From Symsagittifera roscoffensis (Eukaryota > Xenacoelomorpha > Acoela > Convolutidae): a DNA stretch of 64,000 nucleotides. The notes below the pieces were generated by a model. It was not told the DNA's origin, did no database searches, and worked only from the letters and a program-made list of their open reading frames with translations. The stretch lies in contig NC_087062.1 in assembly GCF_963678635.1 (NCBI RefSeq), positions 92,295,845 to 92,359,844 of the forward strand, read 5' to 3'. The translations under genes and the position numbers were made by a program. Below, piece by piece: positions 34,410-46,911 of the stretch. Position 1 is the stretch's first letter, and each line of letters starts with the position of its first letter.

Positions 34410-36965
34410 TGAACAAGTTTCAGCATACTGAATCAACTTTTTTGTAGGAAATCAAAATCAAGATCTACATACCGCTTGTCAGTTACATCAATTTTTTTAA
34501 TGGCTCAGCTATTTTTTGATTGAACAGTTTTTGAAACAAGCTTGAGCCCAAGATAAAATAAGTAAACGATGATTTACTTTTTGTATTGAAAAAATTTTTT
34601 CGATAAAAACCCAGATTATTTTGTTATGAGCACTTATAGTTGGATAAGAAAAAATTTCTGATCACATTTTTTCTGTAACTTAACTTGAGATTTCGTTTTT
34701 GCGATTGAACTAAAGCTTTAGGCTCTCGGAACACTTTTTTTTTGACCCTGGCTATACTTCCATCAACTAAATACCTCAGAATTATACTGCCCTTAGTTTT
34801 TTACGAGCGCGTGTAAGTTTTACATCAAACAAGTGAGTTTTTGTTCCGTCTTTTTATAGAATGATGAAATTTTGGTTAAAAAAAATTAACTCATTTTAAT
34901 GTGAGTGACTAGAAAGTGCTTTTGTGCAGAAAAATCAAATCAAAATTTTTATTTAATAAACTCGAACTAATTTTCTCCGGTTGAAATAAGGTTTCAGGCT
35001 ATCAAAAGACTTAGTTTTGATTCCAGTTAGTTTTCCATCATTCAAATATCTCAGATTTATACTGCGTTTAAGCTTTTTTGTAAGCTTATGTAAATATTCC
35101 AGCAAACAAGTGAGCTAGTAATCCGTCTTCAGAAAAAGCGATGAAATTTCGGCGAAAAAACCTCGATTTACTGTGAGCGCATTGAAGGTATTTGCGATAA
35201 TTTGGGCGCTTAGAACAAACGTGATTTATTGCTTTTCCCTAATATGCAAATTCCAAAGAGTAACAATGTCCAAGAGTAACAAATTGGGCACGTTGGGCTG
35301 TGACTACTTTCTATCAAGTTGCAAGGGCAGTGTGCAGCAGTTTGAAACCCTCGTTTAGTACTTTTTTATCTGAGGTCTCCAAAAAAAATTGTCACGCGCA
35401 AAAAATGCAATTTATCTGAAGTCAATTTATTAATTGTCCTGTCCAAAAATTTTGGTTTGACAAAAAATACATTTCTTTTGTCAAACATTCAGATTTAAAC
35501 AAAATGTGATACTAATTATCTAATTATGTTGGAATGCGCAATTAGTTTTTATCACTGTGCCTAGCGAGAAACCGTTTCGTGGGCGTGCAAAATAACAAAA
35601 TCAAAAAAAAAAGTACAGTGGATACTACTGATGATTTTTCCATCAAAAGAGTGCTACACTATTTTAAATGGTATCTCAAACTAATTGTTTAACTTTTTTC
35701 AAAATTTACAGGAGAAAGGCCCTGAAACGATGTTAAAACAGGCATTTTGCAATTTTTACTTAAAAATAAAGTGCTGATGCAACGGCAAGTTGATGAGACT
35801 TGTTGGCGTCTTGTTTGCAATTTTAAAATACGTGAACAGCAAGACTTCTTAGGTTAACAGGTTTTCAACCGGTATGTTGTACAGTTTGGGAGAAAAGAAA
35901 ATCAAGCCACTGCGCCGGTTATTTTTCTAATTGAAATTTCATATGATGGCAAAACGAAAAAAAAACGTGGGCCAAAGTTCTGAAATAGAATGACGGATAA
36001 AACATAGAAGCAAAGACACAAGAAGCGCGAAAAATATTGAGAGTTTAAGATTGCACTGCAATGAGAGCGTCATCAGAAGACATTTTTACGCAAAAATTCC
36101 CATGAAAAAAATCGTCGACACGTTAGTCGACAGATTTTTAGCAAGCAAAACTTCTCTACAATGCGGGAAAACCATGCATTCTTTTCTGAACTTTTGCTTT
36201 GGGCCCAGTTTGTTTTAGTGCTATAAGTCGCGGTACAGGCATAAAATTTTTTAATCTATGGGAGTCCATGCGTTCACACGGGTTAATTTATGGATGCAAA
36301 TGAAGTAAAATTTGAAACTCAGCAGTAAAGTGATAGACATATGTATAAAATTCTTATACAATGTATTTAAAAAAATAAGTTATGAATTAACATAAGAACT
36401 AAACTTTTTATGTGTGTTTTATTTTGTGAACTCTCCGCGTTGGCATGTGACTCGCCCACACTTCGCTCTCTCTTTTTCAGAATTCTGCGTAACTCTTCAC
36501 TACAGTATTTGTGATTGAAGGAAATTCTAGTTTGGCAAACAAATTGATATGATTTGAGAGCTGCAAAAGGAACATGAAACTCGACGAAATTCCTACTCTG
36601 GAATGGCAAATCTATTGGTTTTTCTTGCCGCAGTCACAACTCTCGCATGATATAAAGTATGCAGCCAATACTGCAGCAAAGATGTACATTGCACGAAAAA
36701 AATAGCCAACTCGATATTGAACTCAAAATACGGATCCTAGTAACTTGGCGCGTCACTCAGAGAAGTCGAAACCTATCTCGCTATTTGATTATTATGAGCC
36801 AATAGTCGAGAATGCACGTTATGAAATTGACACATCATCAACAGAAATCTACATCTTAAATGTGATCTGTTGACTCACTACACTTCTCTTCAATCTCTAT
36901 CTCTTTCGATAACAAGGATTTCACTGACACGAGCAACTGTCACTCTTCTTAAGGAAACTTCTCAA
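34410..36965. other. Non-coding region flanking the satellite, with an old ~290-bp duplication
   Basis: No gene is seen. Segments at about 34,700-34,915 and 34,985-35,175 are diverged direct repeats, sharing CTTTAGGCTCTC/TTTCAGGCTATC, TACCTCAGAATTATACTGC/TATCTCAGATTTATACTGC, CAAACAAGTGAG and GATGAAATTT. They suggest an older, degenerated tandem repeat. The 80-aa minus-strand frame at 36,367-36,609 has no recognisable feature. Confidence 0.55.
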
Positions 36966-37395
36966 GTAATTTTTAATACACTCCATCCATCCTTTGCAAA
37001 AAATGTTTAGTTTGAAAAATTTCCAAAACACCGGATGGTTGGAATCAGTTTAAAACAAGTGTTTTATATCCAATTGTATTCTTTGAGATTTATCACTGTA
37101 AAATATTTAGAACTCACCAATCATAATCCATTACTAAAACTTATGATAATTTGTGAAGCTGAAGCTGTTTTTGTTTTCAAATAAATTCACTTAGAAAGCA
37201 GTTGCTCTTCCTCTCCTCTAATATCTCAAGAAAGCCAGTATTTACTAGATCTATTGGGACTAAGAAATATTAGACATAGATTAGGATCGGTATTAGACAA
37301 AGAAGTCACAAGAATCTATCCGGCCGAAAATTACCTGACAAACAGACGGTGTACCCTATCCAAAATGGGTCTATGAGAAGGCCACCCAAAACCTA
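36966..37395 (+). mobile_element. Diverged LTR relic of the 53.4-54.6 kb family
   Basis: The sequence follows the 3' part of the LTR at 54,185-54,640 in order: CATCCATCCTT, CCGGATGGTTGGAA, a long AT stretch with ACCAATCAT, CAGTAT...CTAGATCTATTG, TTAGGATCGGTATTAGAC, ATCTATCCGGCCGAAAAT, CAGACGGTGTACCCTATCC and TCTATGAG at the very end. Similarity upstream of 36,966 fades, and no coding remains. It is clearly older than the other two copies and is probably a truncated solo LTR. Confidence 0.8.
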
Positions 37396-38984
37396 AATTA
37401 ACTATCATGCAATTTTTTGTTCGGAAAAATGCTTATAGAGGTTTCATAAAATTTTCTGTTTTGTCATATATTGAAAGTGTATGATTGGAAGTTTTGGCCA
37501 CTCTAGGTTCGAAGAAATTTGGAAACAAAGTTGTCACCGCGTACAGCAATATTTCGGCGTGAACATCAGTTTTTATGGAACCGTTTTTAATTTATTTTGA
37601 GAATATCCTAGACGATCGTAGATTGCGCGTCCAAATTCGAAGTTAACCTGCGCGGTTTGACATTCAGTTAACGTGATTGTGTCAATGTTATCATTGTTTT
37701 AAGTGGTCTAAATTATAGAATAAAAATTGAGTGGTGTATCGATTCTTCACCAGAAAGTTTAAACAAAAGTTTAATTGAATTAAAATTGGAAGCGGGGATA
37801 ATTTCGATGTAGTATATATCAAGCATCATGACGAATTGTTATCTAAAAAACTAAAATCAAACATAAGCAAAACCGAAATCAACGATCACCAAAAGCAACG
37901 TATGGTTATGGGAGCTTTTAATTAATTGAAATCATGCGGGGGGGGGGGGGGCTATAACGCCTGCTCTAGAACCATGCACATTCATAAAAATGTGAAATCA
38001 TATGACAAATAATTTTTGGAAAATTCGTTATTTTAATGTTTTCGAGTTTCTATGGCTTTATACAACCATATATGGCACGACTTATGGTTTCACATTTTGA
38101 TCAACTCCATAGATTTTTTGATGAATGATGCCAGTTGTCAGGCATGCCGCGAAGAGAATTCTTCTGGTGTTGCTGTTTTTGCGTCTGTAAAGCTAGTAAT
38201 TATTCTGCATTTATCCGTCAAAGACTGGTTCAAAAGGGCAAAGATAACTTGCTTAATTCCAATTCAAAAGAGCCAAGGCTTCCAAATGACCCCAAAGCTA
38301 ATTTGCATAGTTCCAATCTAAAGCAGCCCAGCTTTCCATGAGAACTCGATTGAACTCGAATCTAATTTATGTATGTCTCGCCTGTAGCCTTGTTTTTCAA
38401 GATTTGAAATACTGCACTCTGCAATGAGGGCGTGTAATTAGTTTTATCGGGAATTTTTTGTTGAAGGACTCAAAATTATCAAATTGTAAATTGAGCTGTT
38501 GTTTTTTTGACAATCCAGATTTTCTTTAGCTGGTAACTCTTTCAGCCAATCAGATTCGAGAATCGTGATCCAATTATCGAAATATGCAAAACATCAATTT
38601 TGGGCCGCATAAACAGAAAAAACTCGTCGTTTTCCTCAGAAAGTTTTTTCGGGAAGTTATCGCAAAAAAGTCTTGTTAAGTAGAAATTGATCCTCTGCTT
38701 CACACCACATGAAATGAGAACATATTGTTACCAAACTTGCAACAAACGCCTTCTTTTACTGGATGCGAACAGGGTAAAAGAAATTTACCACAAGATTGTG
38801 ATGAGGATACATTTGTGGGGAGTGCAGATAACCTAATTGGATTAAATACATAAAAAAAACCGAAATTTGATTACCATAAACGGAAAACGTACATCTCTTT
38901 TACAATTGATCTTGAAGTTCAGGTTAACTAGATGAAAAAATTCGGAAATACAAATCAAAGCATTCATAAGATGAAGATATGAAG
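37396..38984. other. Non-coding stretch
   Basis: I see no gene, repeat family or regulatory site here apart from a 14-base G run near 37,939. The 89-aa plus-strand frame at 38,052-38,321 has no recognisable motif. Confidence 0.5.
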
Positions 38985-39447
38985 AAGGGGCGGATCTAAG
39001 ATTTTCTTGAGGGGGGGGGCGGATTTTCAAAAAAAAATTCGGAAATTTTGTCGACCTTTTTTTTTAGGTCGACCAAATTAAGACCTGTGCGAGTTCTGTG
39101 CGAGGTCTCCCAAATCACTAAAAAGACCCTGTTTTGGTCAAATTTTCTGCGCCGCAGAAAATTTTTTGAAAAACAGGCCAAAAAAAGCGTTTCTAGGCAT
39201 TGGCTTCTGGAAACTGTTGACCAAAAAATTGCGTTTTTTTGCGCGCACTCTACCCTCAAAATTAGTATATATTGGCGCCAATGGCGCCTTCAGAAAATTT
39301 TTAGTGTTCGTCGCCAAATATGGATATCTCAAAATATTACAGAGGGGGGACCCTTTTGGTCGGCCGGGGGTCGAACCCCTAAGGATGGGAGAAGTGCCCT
39401 CCCCCCTAAATCCGCCCCCCATCTTAAATCCCCCCTAAATCCGCCCC
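38985..39447 (-). mobile_element. hAT-like MITE, diverged copy
   Basis: It begins A-AGGGGCGGATCTAAGATTTTC, corresponding to one terminus of the MITE at 43,219-43,657 but in reverse orientation. It has the same internal marks: GGTCGACCAAATT, a GCGCCGCAGAAAATTTT segment, GCGCGCACTCT, and the GGGGACCCTTTTGGTCGGC and GGGGTCGAACCCCT blocks. The far end is expanded by repeated CCCCCCTAAATCCGCCCC. I do not see a clean target duplication. It is non-coding and non-autonomous. Confidence 0.75.
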
Positions 39448-39779
39448 GGAGATGCAGCAAGAGAGCTTTCAAATATGGTCTTTTTAGTTGAACTTTGTTA
39501 TAATCAGATTTTCAAACTTAAAGGGTTTTCTTTGTTGCAGTGAGATATCTTTCAATTTTTCTATAGTATTAAAACTGCTTTAATTTTTTGCTCAGCTCTT
39601 CAATACTGCAACAAGATATTACTTGAAAGATTCAATACCTGAAAGATTAGACTGTGATTAGATTAGCTCTTAGAAACAAACAAAAATTGACAGATGGTAA
39701 AAAATAGATGTTATAGCAAAAATTGAATTTTTAATAAAATGCCAAATTAGCATGTACTTGTTTCAAATCGAAACATTAC

Positions 39780-40419
39780 GAGGCCAAACTGTGCATTTTG
39801 TGAATTGTTTGTGGAGTTCCGCAACAGGCCACAATCAGAATTTATGCGGAATCCGCAACATTGCTATTTCTCTTTGCTCTTCTTTGCTGTTTTGGTTTCC
39901 AAGACAAATAGCCAAAATCTTGAATTGCTCAAAATCGGTCCTAAACAGGCAACTTTGCGAAATCAGCAATAAAATGTTTGGAATCCGCTACAAAATTTAG
40001 GGTATCCGGAAGTTTGTGGAATCCATAAAAAAAACATTTATATAATAACTAAACTTAAGTTTTCGTGGAATCCGCAACTCTAAATGGAATCTGCAATTTG
40101 TAAGCCGAATTTGCAAATTGTAAGTATATTCTGCAAATTGTAAGCGGAATCCGCATAAATTTGCGGAATCCATTTACATTTGCGGATTTCGCCTACTTTT
40201 AAGGAATCCAGAACAACTACCTAACTTGCTCTTTGTGGTTTCCGCAACATAACTAACATGCCGACAAAACTTAAGTTACATGTATTTGTATGCGGAATCT
40301 ACGGAAATTTTGTAAGTAGAATCCACTTACATTTAGGAGCATGATTGAATACTTGTCTCTGGAACCCAGGAACAGACAAACACAAAATTGTGCGCCTATT
40401 CAGCGCACAGTTTGGCCTC
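39780..40419. mobile_element. MITE with 15-bp perfect TIRs and internal GCGGAATCCGC motifs
   Basis: GAGGCCAAACTGTGC at 39,780-39,794 is exactly complementary to GCACAGTTTGGCCTC at 40,405-40,419. Between them, variants of TGCGGAATCCGCA and (C/G)AAATTGTAAG recur many times (about 39,848; 40,058-40,190; 40,290). These motifs are themselves near-palindromic. There is no ORF of note; the 82-aa frame inside has no protein character. The target duplication is unclear. The superfamily is not identified. Confidence 0.75.
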
Positions 40420-42286
40420 CGAATGAGATCAATATAAAAAATAGGATTGTCCGTATATCAAGGCAAATCCATAATAATTACAAATGCCTTTAACTGGTCT
40501 CTAATTGTTTTTGATGCGTAATGTTTTGAAAAGTTATGATGAACGGAATGCCAAAATTAAAATTTAAACTTTCAAGTTTGAGTAGTAGAACAAAACATTA
40601 CCAATAAGCTTAATAAAAATTAGTCTTAGGCTTTCAGTATCATGCATAAAACTACAATAATATTGGCCGAGCAGCTTACCTATGCTCAATCAGCTTTTAA
40701 AATACTTCACGACATACTAGCTTCCGCTGTATGAAAAGTAAATTATGCAAACTTTGTCCGAATGTTGTTTTCAGTATCAACGTCGTTTTTCAGTTTCAAA
40801 CCGGTTTTTCTCAATTTTGGGAAAAGTTTTCAGAAGTACTTTAAAATTGCTCGAGTTACGACTAAAAGGGCTTCAATATGATATATCACTCCTTTCAATC
40901 CAATAATTTTTTGTGATAACTGGTTTTTCATAGAAAAAAAAACTAAATCACACCCGAATACAAATTACTTCTTCATTTTCAATGGTCGGAACGATAATTA
41001 TGAACTGATCAAGCAAGTTTGGTCATTCACAAAATTAAGATTGATCCTTGAGATGTTCCTAAACGTCCTAGTGATTTGACGAGTGGTCACATGCTCATAG
41101 TTTTTAACTTTTCTTTTTTCACAAACATGTAAATCCAAAACAATTGCTTCGGTTAAAAACAAATGCTGCTACAAAATTATATGCAGATAAATCATGTCAA
41201 AAAATTTAATTTTTTTCACCGCAATTTTTAAGCTAAGCAAAATAGTTTGCAATTCATAAGGCTCCAATAACCAAAGTACGCATTTCTTCATTAAACAGCA
41301 ATTACTCGGGCTCACTGTAATTGCTTATTTCGCCAAGCTTGCGGTATTCTGCTTGAGTGTTACGAGCTCATGGCCTTGTTAGATTCTCCAAAAGCATACT
41401 TAAGCGTGTTAAAAATCTTTGCTATCTTTTTTTTCAAGATTCATATGTTTTTTGAAGAATCTCTTATAACTTTCAAAATTCTTTGGCAAGAACTAGTCAA
41501 GACAGCCAAGATTCTCATAATGATTTAACCAAGCTTTGAAAACTTTTCAAAGATATCAAAAGTTGGTCGACTTAGGTTGCATTTTTTGTGCACAAAATGT
41601 TGTTATATTGATGATTTTCATGACTTTTTGCATTTTGTTGTACACAAACTCTTGCTTTATAAAAATGAACTGTATAAAATCCATATATTATCTATTTTAG
41701 TGTCTGATTGGGTTACATACCATCGGTCTTTTACCAATAAAAATTCAACAGTTCAATCATGCGGGTGAACTGTGATCCAATGCGTGTGAACTTTTGTGAT
41801 ACAAATAAATTAAGCTTATAGTGAAGATATTTTTGGTAGAGAAACTTTGTTAAAAAGTATTCAGCAGAATTTCTTGAAACAAATATACCAAGTCATTTAA
41901 AATTGAAAGATTTTAAAAACATGACAGAAAAAGGCAGAAAATTTCAACTTTTTTTCTTTGTTTGTCAATTTAAACAAAAACTTAATATAAGTTTAGCATT
42001 AAGCTATTCTTATTTTGAATGAAGAAGTGATTATCTTCAGTAGATCAGGAGCTAAACAAAAGAGTTTCAACTTCTCAAAAAAAGAAAGTTGAAAAGTGCT
42101 GTAGGAAGTATATTTGCTCAACAAGTTTAGCAGAAACAAAAAAAGTCATCAAAAAGATGAAATTTTTCTTAAATTTTCAAAAACTATTTTCTCAGAACAT
42201 TTGAAAATTTTTTGCCTTGAAACGGTAATTGAAGCCCAAATTTTCAGAAACTTATTTTATTTCGATATAAAGAGATGATCTTCAAT
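40420..42286. other. Non-coding stretch
   Basis: AT-rich sequence without a recognisable gene or repeat. The 63-aa frame at 41,577-41,768 is short and featureless. Confidence 0.5.
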
Positions 42287-43218
42287 TTACTAGCTTTATT
42301 TTGAACCGAGTTAAGCTCCATTTGGTTGTTTTACTTGCTTCAAGTTTGATTGAAAAGCAAATGATTTCAAAGCCGTTTTTCTCAGAGCCGAGGAAACTTT
42401 TTGATAATTTCTAACCTCGATCTTGATTGAAAAAATTTAAATCAGTTAAGTTAATCGGCTGACTGTACCAACGCGACGGCTTCAATTGCGCGAAGAAATA
42501 TAAAAGAAATTCCTGCATGATGCGGTTTTTAGACAGGTTTTTAACTCTAAATCATGATGCGGTATTTAATTTTTAATCAGTCTTTTATGGAGTCTATAGT
42601 TTATTTGAGAAATGCAAAAATAAGATAAAAGAAGGGTGGGGGCTAGTTTTTTTACGAAAACTAATTATCTTAATTAAGCGTTTAAAGAAAATTTGGAAAA
42701 TTTTATAAATATCTAAAAAATTTTGTCAAGCTATATTGTATTGTTCTGACGCATTTAAAAGCGTAAAGTAATCTTTTTTGGCTATTTTATGCAGCACAAA
42801 AATTCCGGCCGTCTGCATGATGCCGTTTTCAGACAGGGGCTTAGTTTTTTTACGAGAAATAACTATCCTAATTAAGCTCTTTTTGCAAAGTTCGAAAATA
42901 TAATAAACATCTGAAAGGTTTCAAGCAAGATTGCCGAAATTATTGCACTCATCATAACCGGTTACAAAATTGCGTTTCAAAACTACAGAAAAAATAGCTT
43001 TTTCTATCTTCAGTATTTTGATGAATTTACCAGCAAGTCTGGCATTGTTAATGTTGGATAGTTTAAATATCATAAATTTTGATCTTATAACATGGAACAA
43101 CAAAAAACTGTCCGAACTATTTTCGTTTACAAAAAAAAACGATTCTTCTAGCAGCTTGATGCAAATCAATTATTATGTGTGATCTTTGATTTCCATTCAG
43201 AAAAATTATATCATAAAA

Positions 43219-43657
43219 CAGGGGAGAATTTAGGGGGGGGAGGGGCGGGGGTGTTAGGGGGGGTTTGGCGGACGCCCTCCCCTCAGGGATTCGACCCCCT
43301 GCCGACCCAAAGGGTCCCCCCTTTGATACTTTTTAAGAACTCCATTTTTGGCCGACCGACCCTAAAATTTTTCTAAAGGAGTCTTTGGCACCAATATTTA
43401 CTAATTTTGAGTGGGAGCGCGCGCCGAAAAAACGCAACTTTTCGGTCAAAATTTTCCAAAAGTGCCTAAAAACGCCTTTTTTGGCTTGTTCTTTTTTCAA
43501 AAATTTGCCTGCGGCGCAAAAAATTTGGCCAAAATAGGGACAAAACCGTGCTTTGGGAGAGCTCAAAAAATCAATTTGGTCGACCTCAAAAAATGTCGTC
43601 AAAATTTTTTGAAAATCCGCCCCCCCCCCCCTCGAGAAAATCCTAGATCCGCCCCTG
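43219..43657 (+). mobile_element. hAT-type MITE with 8-bp target duplication
   Basis: A 439-bp element begins CAGGGGAGAATTTAGGGG and ends with the complement of CAGGGGCGGATCTAGGATTTTC, imperfect terminal inverted repeats of the hAT CAGGGG type. It is flanked on both sides by TCATAAAA (43,211-43,218 and 43,658-43,665), an exact 8-bp duplication as hAT elements make. It has G/C homopolymer tracts near each end and no transposase. Confidence 0.92.
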
Positions 43658-45254
43658 TCATAAAACATTTTCAACTAAATTAACGGGGAAACAATTCGAT
43701 AAAATTTTATAAAATAAAACATCAAAATTACGAAGCAAAAAAGTTAATGGCATCTGTTGCTCATTTTCAATGGATTAGCCTATAAAAGGGTATTTTTTTG
43801 ATGTCATTTCCCTGAAAAAGCCCCTCAGTTTTTGAACACTCAGATCAATATGGAAGTACAAATTATAGTTAACCTGCATGTTACGATTATTCAGACATTT
43901 TTAGCAGATTATTCGGACTCACTTTACTAGCTTTATTTTGAACCGAGTTATGCTCCATTTGGTTGTTTTACTTGCTTCAAGTTTGATTGAAAAGCAAATG
44001 ATTTAAAAGCCGTTTTTCTCAGAGCCGAGGAAACTTTTGGATAATTTCTAACCTCGATCTTGATTGAAAAAATTTAAATCAGTTATGTTAATCGGCTGAC
44101 TGTACCAACGCGACGGTTTCAATTGCGCGAAGAAATATAAAAGAAATTCCTGCATGATGCGGTTTTTAGACAGGTTTTTAACTATAAATCATGATGCGGT
44201 ATTTAATTTTTAATCAGTCTTTTATGGAGTCTATAGTTTATTTGAGAAATGCAAAAATAAGATAAAAGAAGGGTGGGCTAGTTTTTTACGAAAAGTAATT
44301 ATCTTAATTAAGCGTTAACAGAAAATTTGGAAAATTTTATAAATATCTAAAAAATTTTGTCAAGCTATATTGTATTGTTCTGACGCATTTAATAGCGTAA
44401 AGTAATCTTTTTTGGCTATTTTATGCAGCACAAAAATTCCGGAAAAAAATCGTCTGCATGATGCCGTTTTCAGACAGGGGCTTAGTTTTTTTTACGAGAA
44501 ATAACTATCCTAATTAAGCTCTTTTTGCAAAGTTCGAAAATATAATAAACATCTGAAAAGTTTCAAGCAAGATTGCCGAAATTATTGCACTCATCATAAC
44601 TGGTTACAAAATTGCGTTTCAAAACTACAGAAAAATTAGCTTTTTCTATCTTCAGTATTTTGATGAATTTACCAGCAAGTCTGGCATTGTTAATGTTGGA
44701 TAGTTTAAATATCATAAATTTTGATCTTATAACATGGAACAACAAAAAACTGTCCGAACTATTTTCGTTTACAAAATTGTTCTGACGCATTTAAAAGCGT
44801 AAAGTAATCTTTTTTGGCTATTTTATGCAGCACAAAAATTCCGGCCGTCTGCATGATGCCGTTTTCAGACAGGGGCTTAGTTTTTTTACGAGAAATAACT
44901 ATCCTAATTAAGCTCTTTTTGCAAAGTTCGAAAATATAATAAACATCTGAAAGGTTTCAAGCAAGATTGCCGAAATTATTGCACTCATCATAACCGTTTA
45001 CAAAATTGCGTTTCAAAACTACAGAAAAATTAGCTTTTTCTATCTTCAGTATTTTGATGAATTTACCAGCAAGTCTGGCATTGTTAATGTTGGATAGTTT
45101 AAATTTCATAAATTTTGATCTTATAACATGGAACAACAAAAAACTGTCCGAATTATTTTCGTTTACAAAAAAAAACGATTCTTCTAGCAGCTTGATGCAA
45201 ATCAATTATTATGTGTGATCTTTGATTTCTATTCAGAAAAATTATATCATAAAA

Positions 45255-45696
45255 CAGGGGAGAATTTAGGGGGGGGGGGGGGGAGGGGCGGGGGTGTTAG
45301 GGCGGGTTTGGCGGACGCCCTCCCCTCAGGGATTCGACCCCCTGCCGACCCAAAGGGTCCCCCCTTTGATACTTTTTAAGAACTCCATTTTTGGCCGACC
45401 GACCCTAAAATTTTTCTAAAGGAGTCTTTGGCACCAATATTTACTAATTTTGAGTGGGAGCGCGCGCCGAAAAAACGCAACTTTTCGGTCAAAATTTTCC
45501 AAAAGTGCCTAAAAACGCCTTTTTTGGCTTGTTCTTTTTTCAAAAATTTGCCTGCGGCGCAAAAAATTTGGCCAAAATAGGGACAAAACCGTGCTTTGGG
45601 AGAGCTCAAAAATCAATTTGGTCGACCTCAAAAATGTCGTCAAAATTTTTTGAAAATCCGCCCCCCCCCCTCGAGAAAATCCTAGATCCGCCCCTG
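45255..45696 (+). mobile_element. hAT-type MITE, copy carried by the segmental duplication
   Basis: It is nearly identical to the 43,219 copy, including the TCATAAAA repeats on both sides (45,247-45,254 and 45,697-45,704). It differs mainly in homopolymer lengths, giving 442 bp. Because the flanks are also shared, it arose by duplication of the locus and not by a second insertion. Confidence 0.92.
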
Positions 45697-45864
45697 TCAT
45701 AAAACATTTTCAACTAAATTAACGGGGAAACAATTCGATAAAATTTTATAAAATAAAACATCAAAATTACGAAGCAAAAAAGTTAATGGCATCTGTTGCT
45801 CATTTTCAATGGATTAGCCTATAAAAGGGTATTTTTTTGATGTCATTTCCCTGAAAAAGCCCCT

Positions 45865-46064
45865 NNNNNNNNNNNNNNNNNNNNNNNNNNNNNNNNNNNN
45901 NNNNNNNNNNNNNNNNNNNNNNNNNNNNNNNNNNNNNNNNNNNNNNNNNNNNNNNNNNNNNNNNNNNNNNNNNNNNNNNNNNNNNNNNNNNNNNNNNNNN
46001 NNNNNNNNNNNNNNNNNNNNNNNNNNNNNNNNNNNNNNNNNNNNNNNNNNNNNNNNNNNNNNNN
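45865..46064. other. Assembly gap (200 N)
   Basis: Exactly 200 N. It follows a tandem duplication and precedes the A/C-rich retroelement, so the join marks a repeat that could not be assembled. The true distance, and any gag-pol region of the element to the right, are unknown. The frame predicted across it on the minus strand is an artefact. Confidence 0.99.
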
Positions 46065-46680
46065 AGAATTTAAAAAGTAATTTTAAAATTTTATACTTCA
46101 CAATCTTGAAACCTCCGTAACATTTTTCATTTCCATTTTTCAAAATAACATGCTCACAAGTACGCAATAATTCTAGTTCAAAATAGACCAATAGGATTCA
46201 TCCAATCCGCCACTTTCTCTAACTCAAACTAAGATCAATTAGACGAATAATCTAGAACTCCAGGCACATCTCTAACTATAACTTTACAACCTCCAGGTCA
46301 AAAATAAGCAAACCACTCCAACTTGACAGCTAAAATAAATATCACCATAATACCGTACCCCTCCCTTATCTAATAACCCAAAGATCAACAATATTTCCCC
46401 AACTCAGACCACGAATACCCCCAAAACAAATTTGATAACTTAGCCTAAAGTCACAAAATGAAGATTTTAATTAGCCTAAAGTATAAAAATCTCACCATAC
46501 CCCGGATCATTTGACAAACAAAAATAAAGAAAAAGACGACCTCCCAGTCACCATGAAAATTGCCCCCAACAATTTTTTACGAAACTCAACCCACTTGTCA
46601 AAAAACTAATAAATAATTCGACCACACTAGAAAATCGCCTCAAACAGCAAAAAATATTCGACAAAGAGATCATTTCTTAA
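46065..46680 (+). other. A/C-rich non-coding leader of the retroelement 3' half
   Basis: It shares the G-poor composition of the following ORFs but is closed in all plus-strand frames. It contains ATGs at about 46,459 and 46,552, each followed soon by a stop. It may be the end of an upstream coding region lost in the gap, or an intergenic leader. Confidence 0.5.
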
Positions 46681-46911
46681 ATGCTTTTCTCTCAAACAGT
46701 CGCTCAAATATTTATCAATTTTAAACATTTTTTTTCAATACTTCAAGTCTTTATAATCTTTCTTTTTGATATCATCGAATCTTTTCTAATAATCATAATA
46801 ATTTTTTGTAACATTTTTTTAATTTTCTACACAATAATTGAACTATTCCTCCAACTTTCCAAAACCCTTGAATATATCCACAGGTACGATTTTAACAACT
46901 TGTCTAAATGA
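46681..46911 (+). CDS. Small hydrophobic membrane protein A
   Basis: The 76-aa ORF is dominated by Ile, Phe and Leu, with a long hydrophobic core (about residues 20-60; one run of five Ile) enough for one or two membrane passes and a polar C-terminus (Y-I-H-R-Y-D-F-N-N). No family is recognised. Its TGA overlaps the ATG of the next ORF as ATGA (46,908-46,911), which suggests coupled translation. Size and hydrophobicity would suit a viroporin-like accessory protein, but AT-rich DNA also yields such frames by chance, so the evidence is the ATGA junction and placement in the ORF chain. Confidence 0.45.
   Translation: MLFSQTVAQIFINFKHFFSILQVFIIFLFDIIESFLIIIIIFCNIFLIFYTIIELFLQLSKTLEYIHRYDFNNLSK

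Larger units (their letters stand above)
42287..45864. repeat. Tandem segmental duplication, ending at an assembly gap
   Basis: Block A (42,287-43,923) is repeated from 43,924 (period 1,637 bp), but the second copy is cut at about 44,776 inside GTTTACAAAA. It restarts there with TTGTTCTGACGC, the sequence of 42,741, and continues to the gap, matching 42,741-43,828. The region TTGTTCTGACGC...GTTTACAAAA is therefore present three times (42,741, 44,375, 44,777). The third copy shares TTTAAAAGCG with the first, not the TTTAATAGCG of the second. Short ORFs here are copies of one another and not genes. Confidence 0.92.

Noticed and set aside
37937-37952. G homopolymer as a possible G-quadruplex or MITE end
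   Set aside because: No flanking MITE sequence or target duplication is present; only a homopolymer run is visible.
38052-38341. Two overlapping plus-strand ORFs of 89 and 68 aa
   Set aside because: No motif, no neighbour context and overlapping in two frames; most likely chance.
45814-46191. 125-aa minus-strand frame across the N gap
   Set aside because: Most residues are undefined; it is an artefact of translating N.
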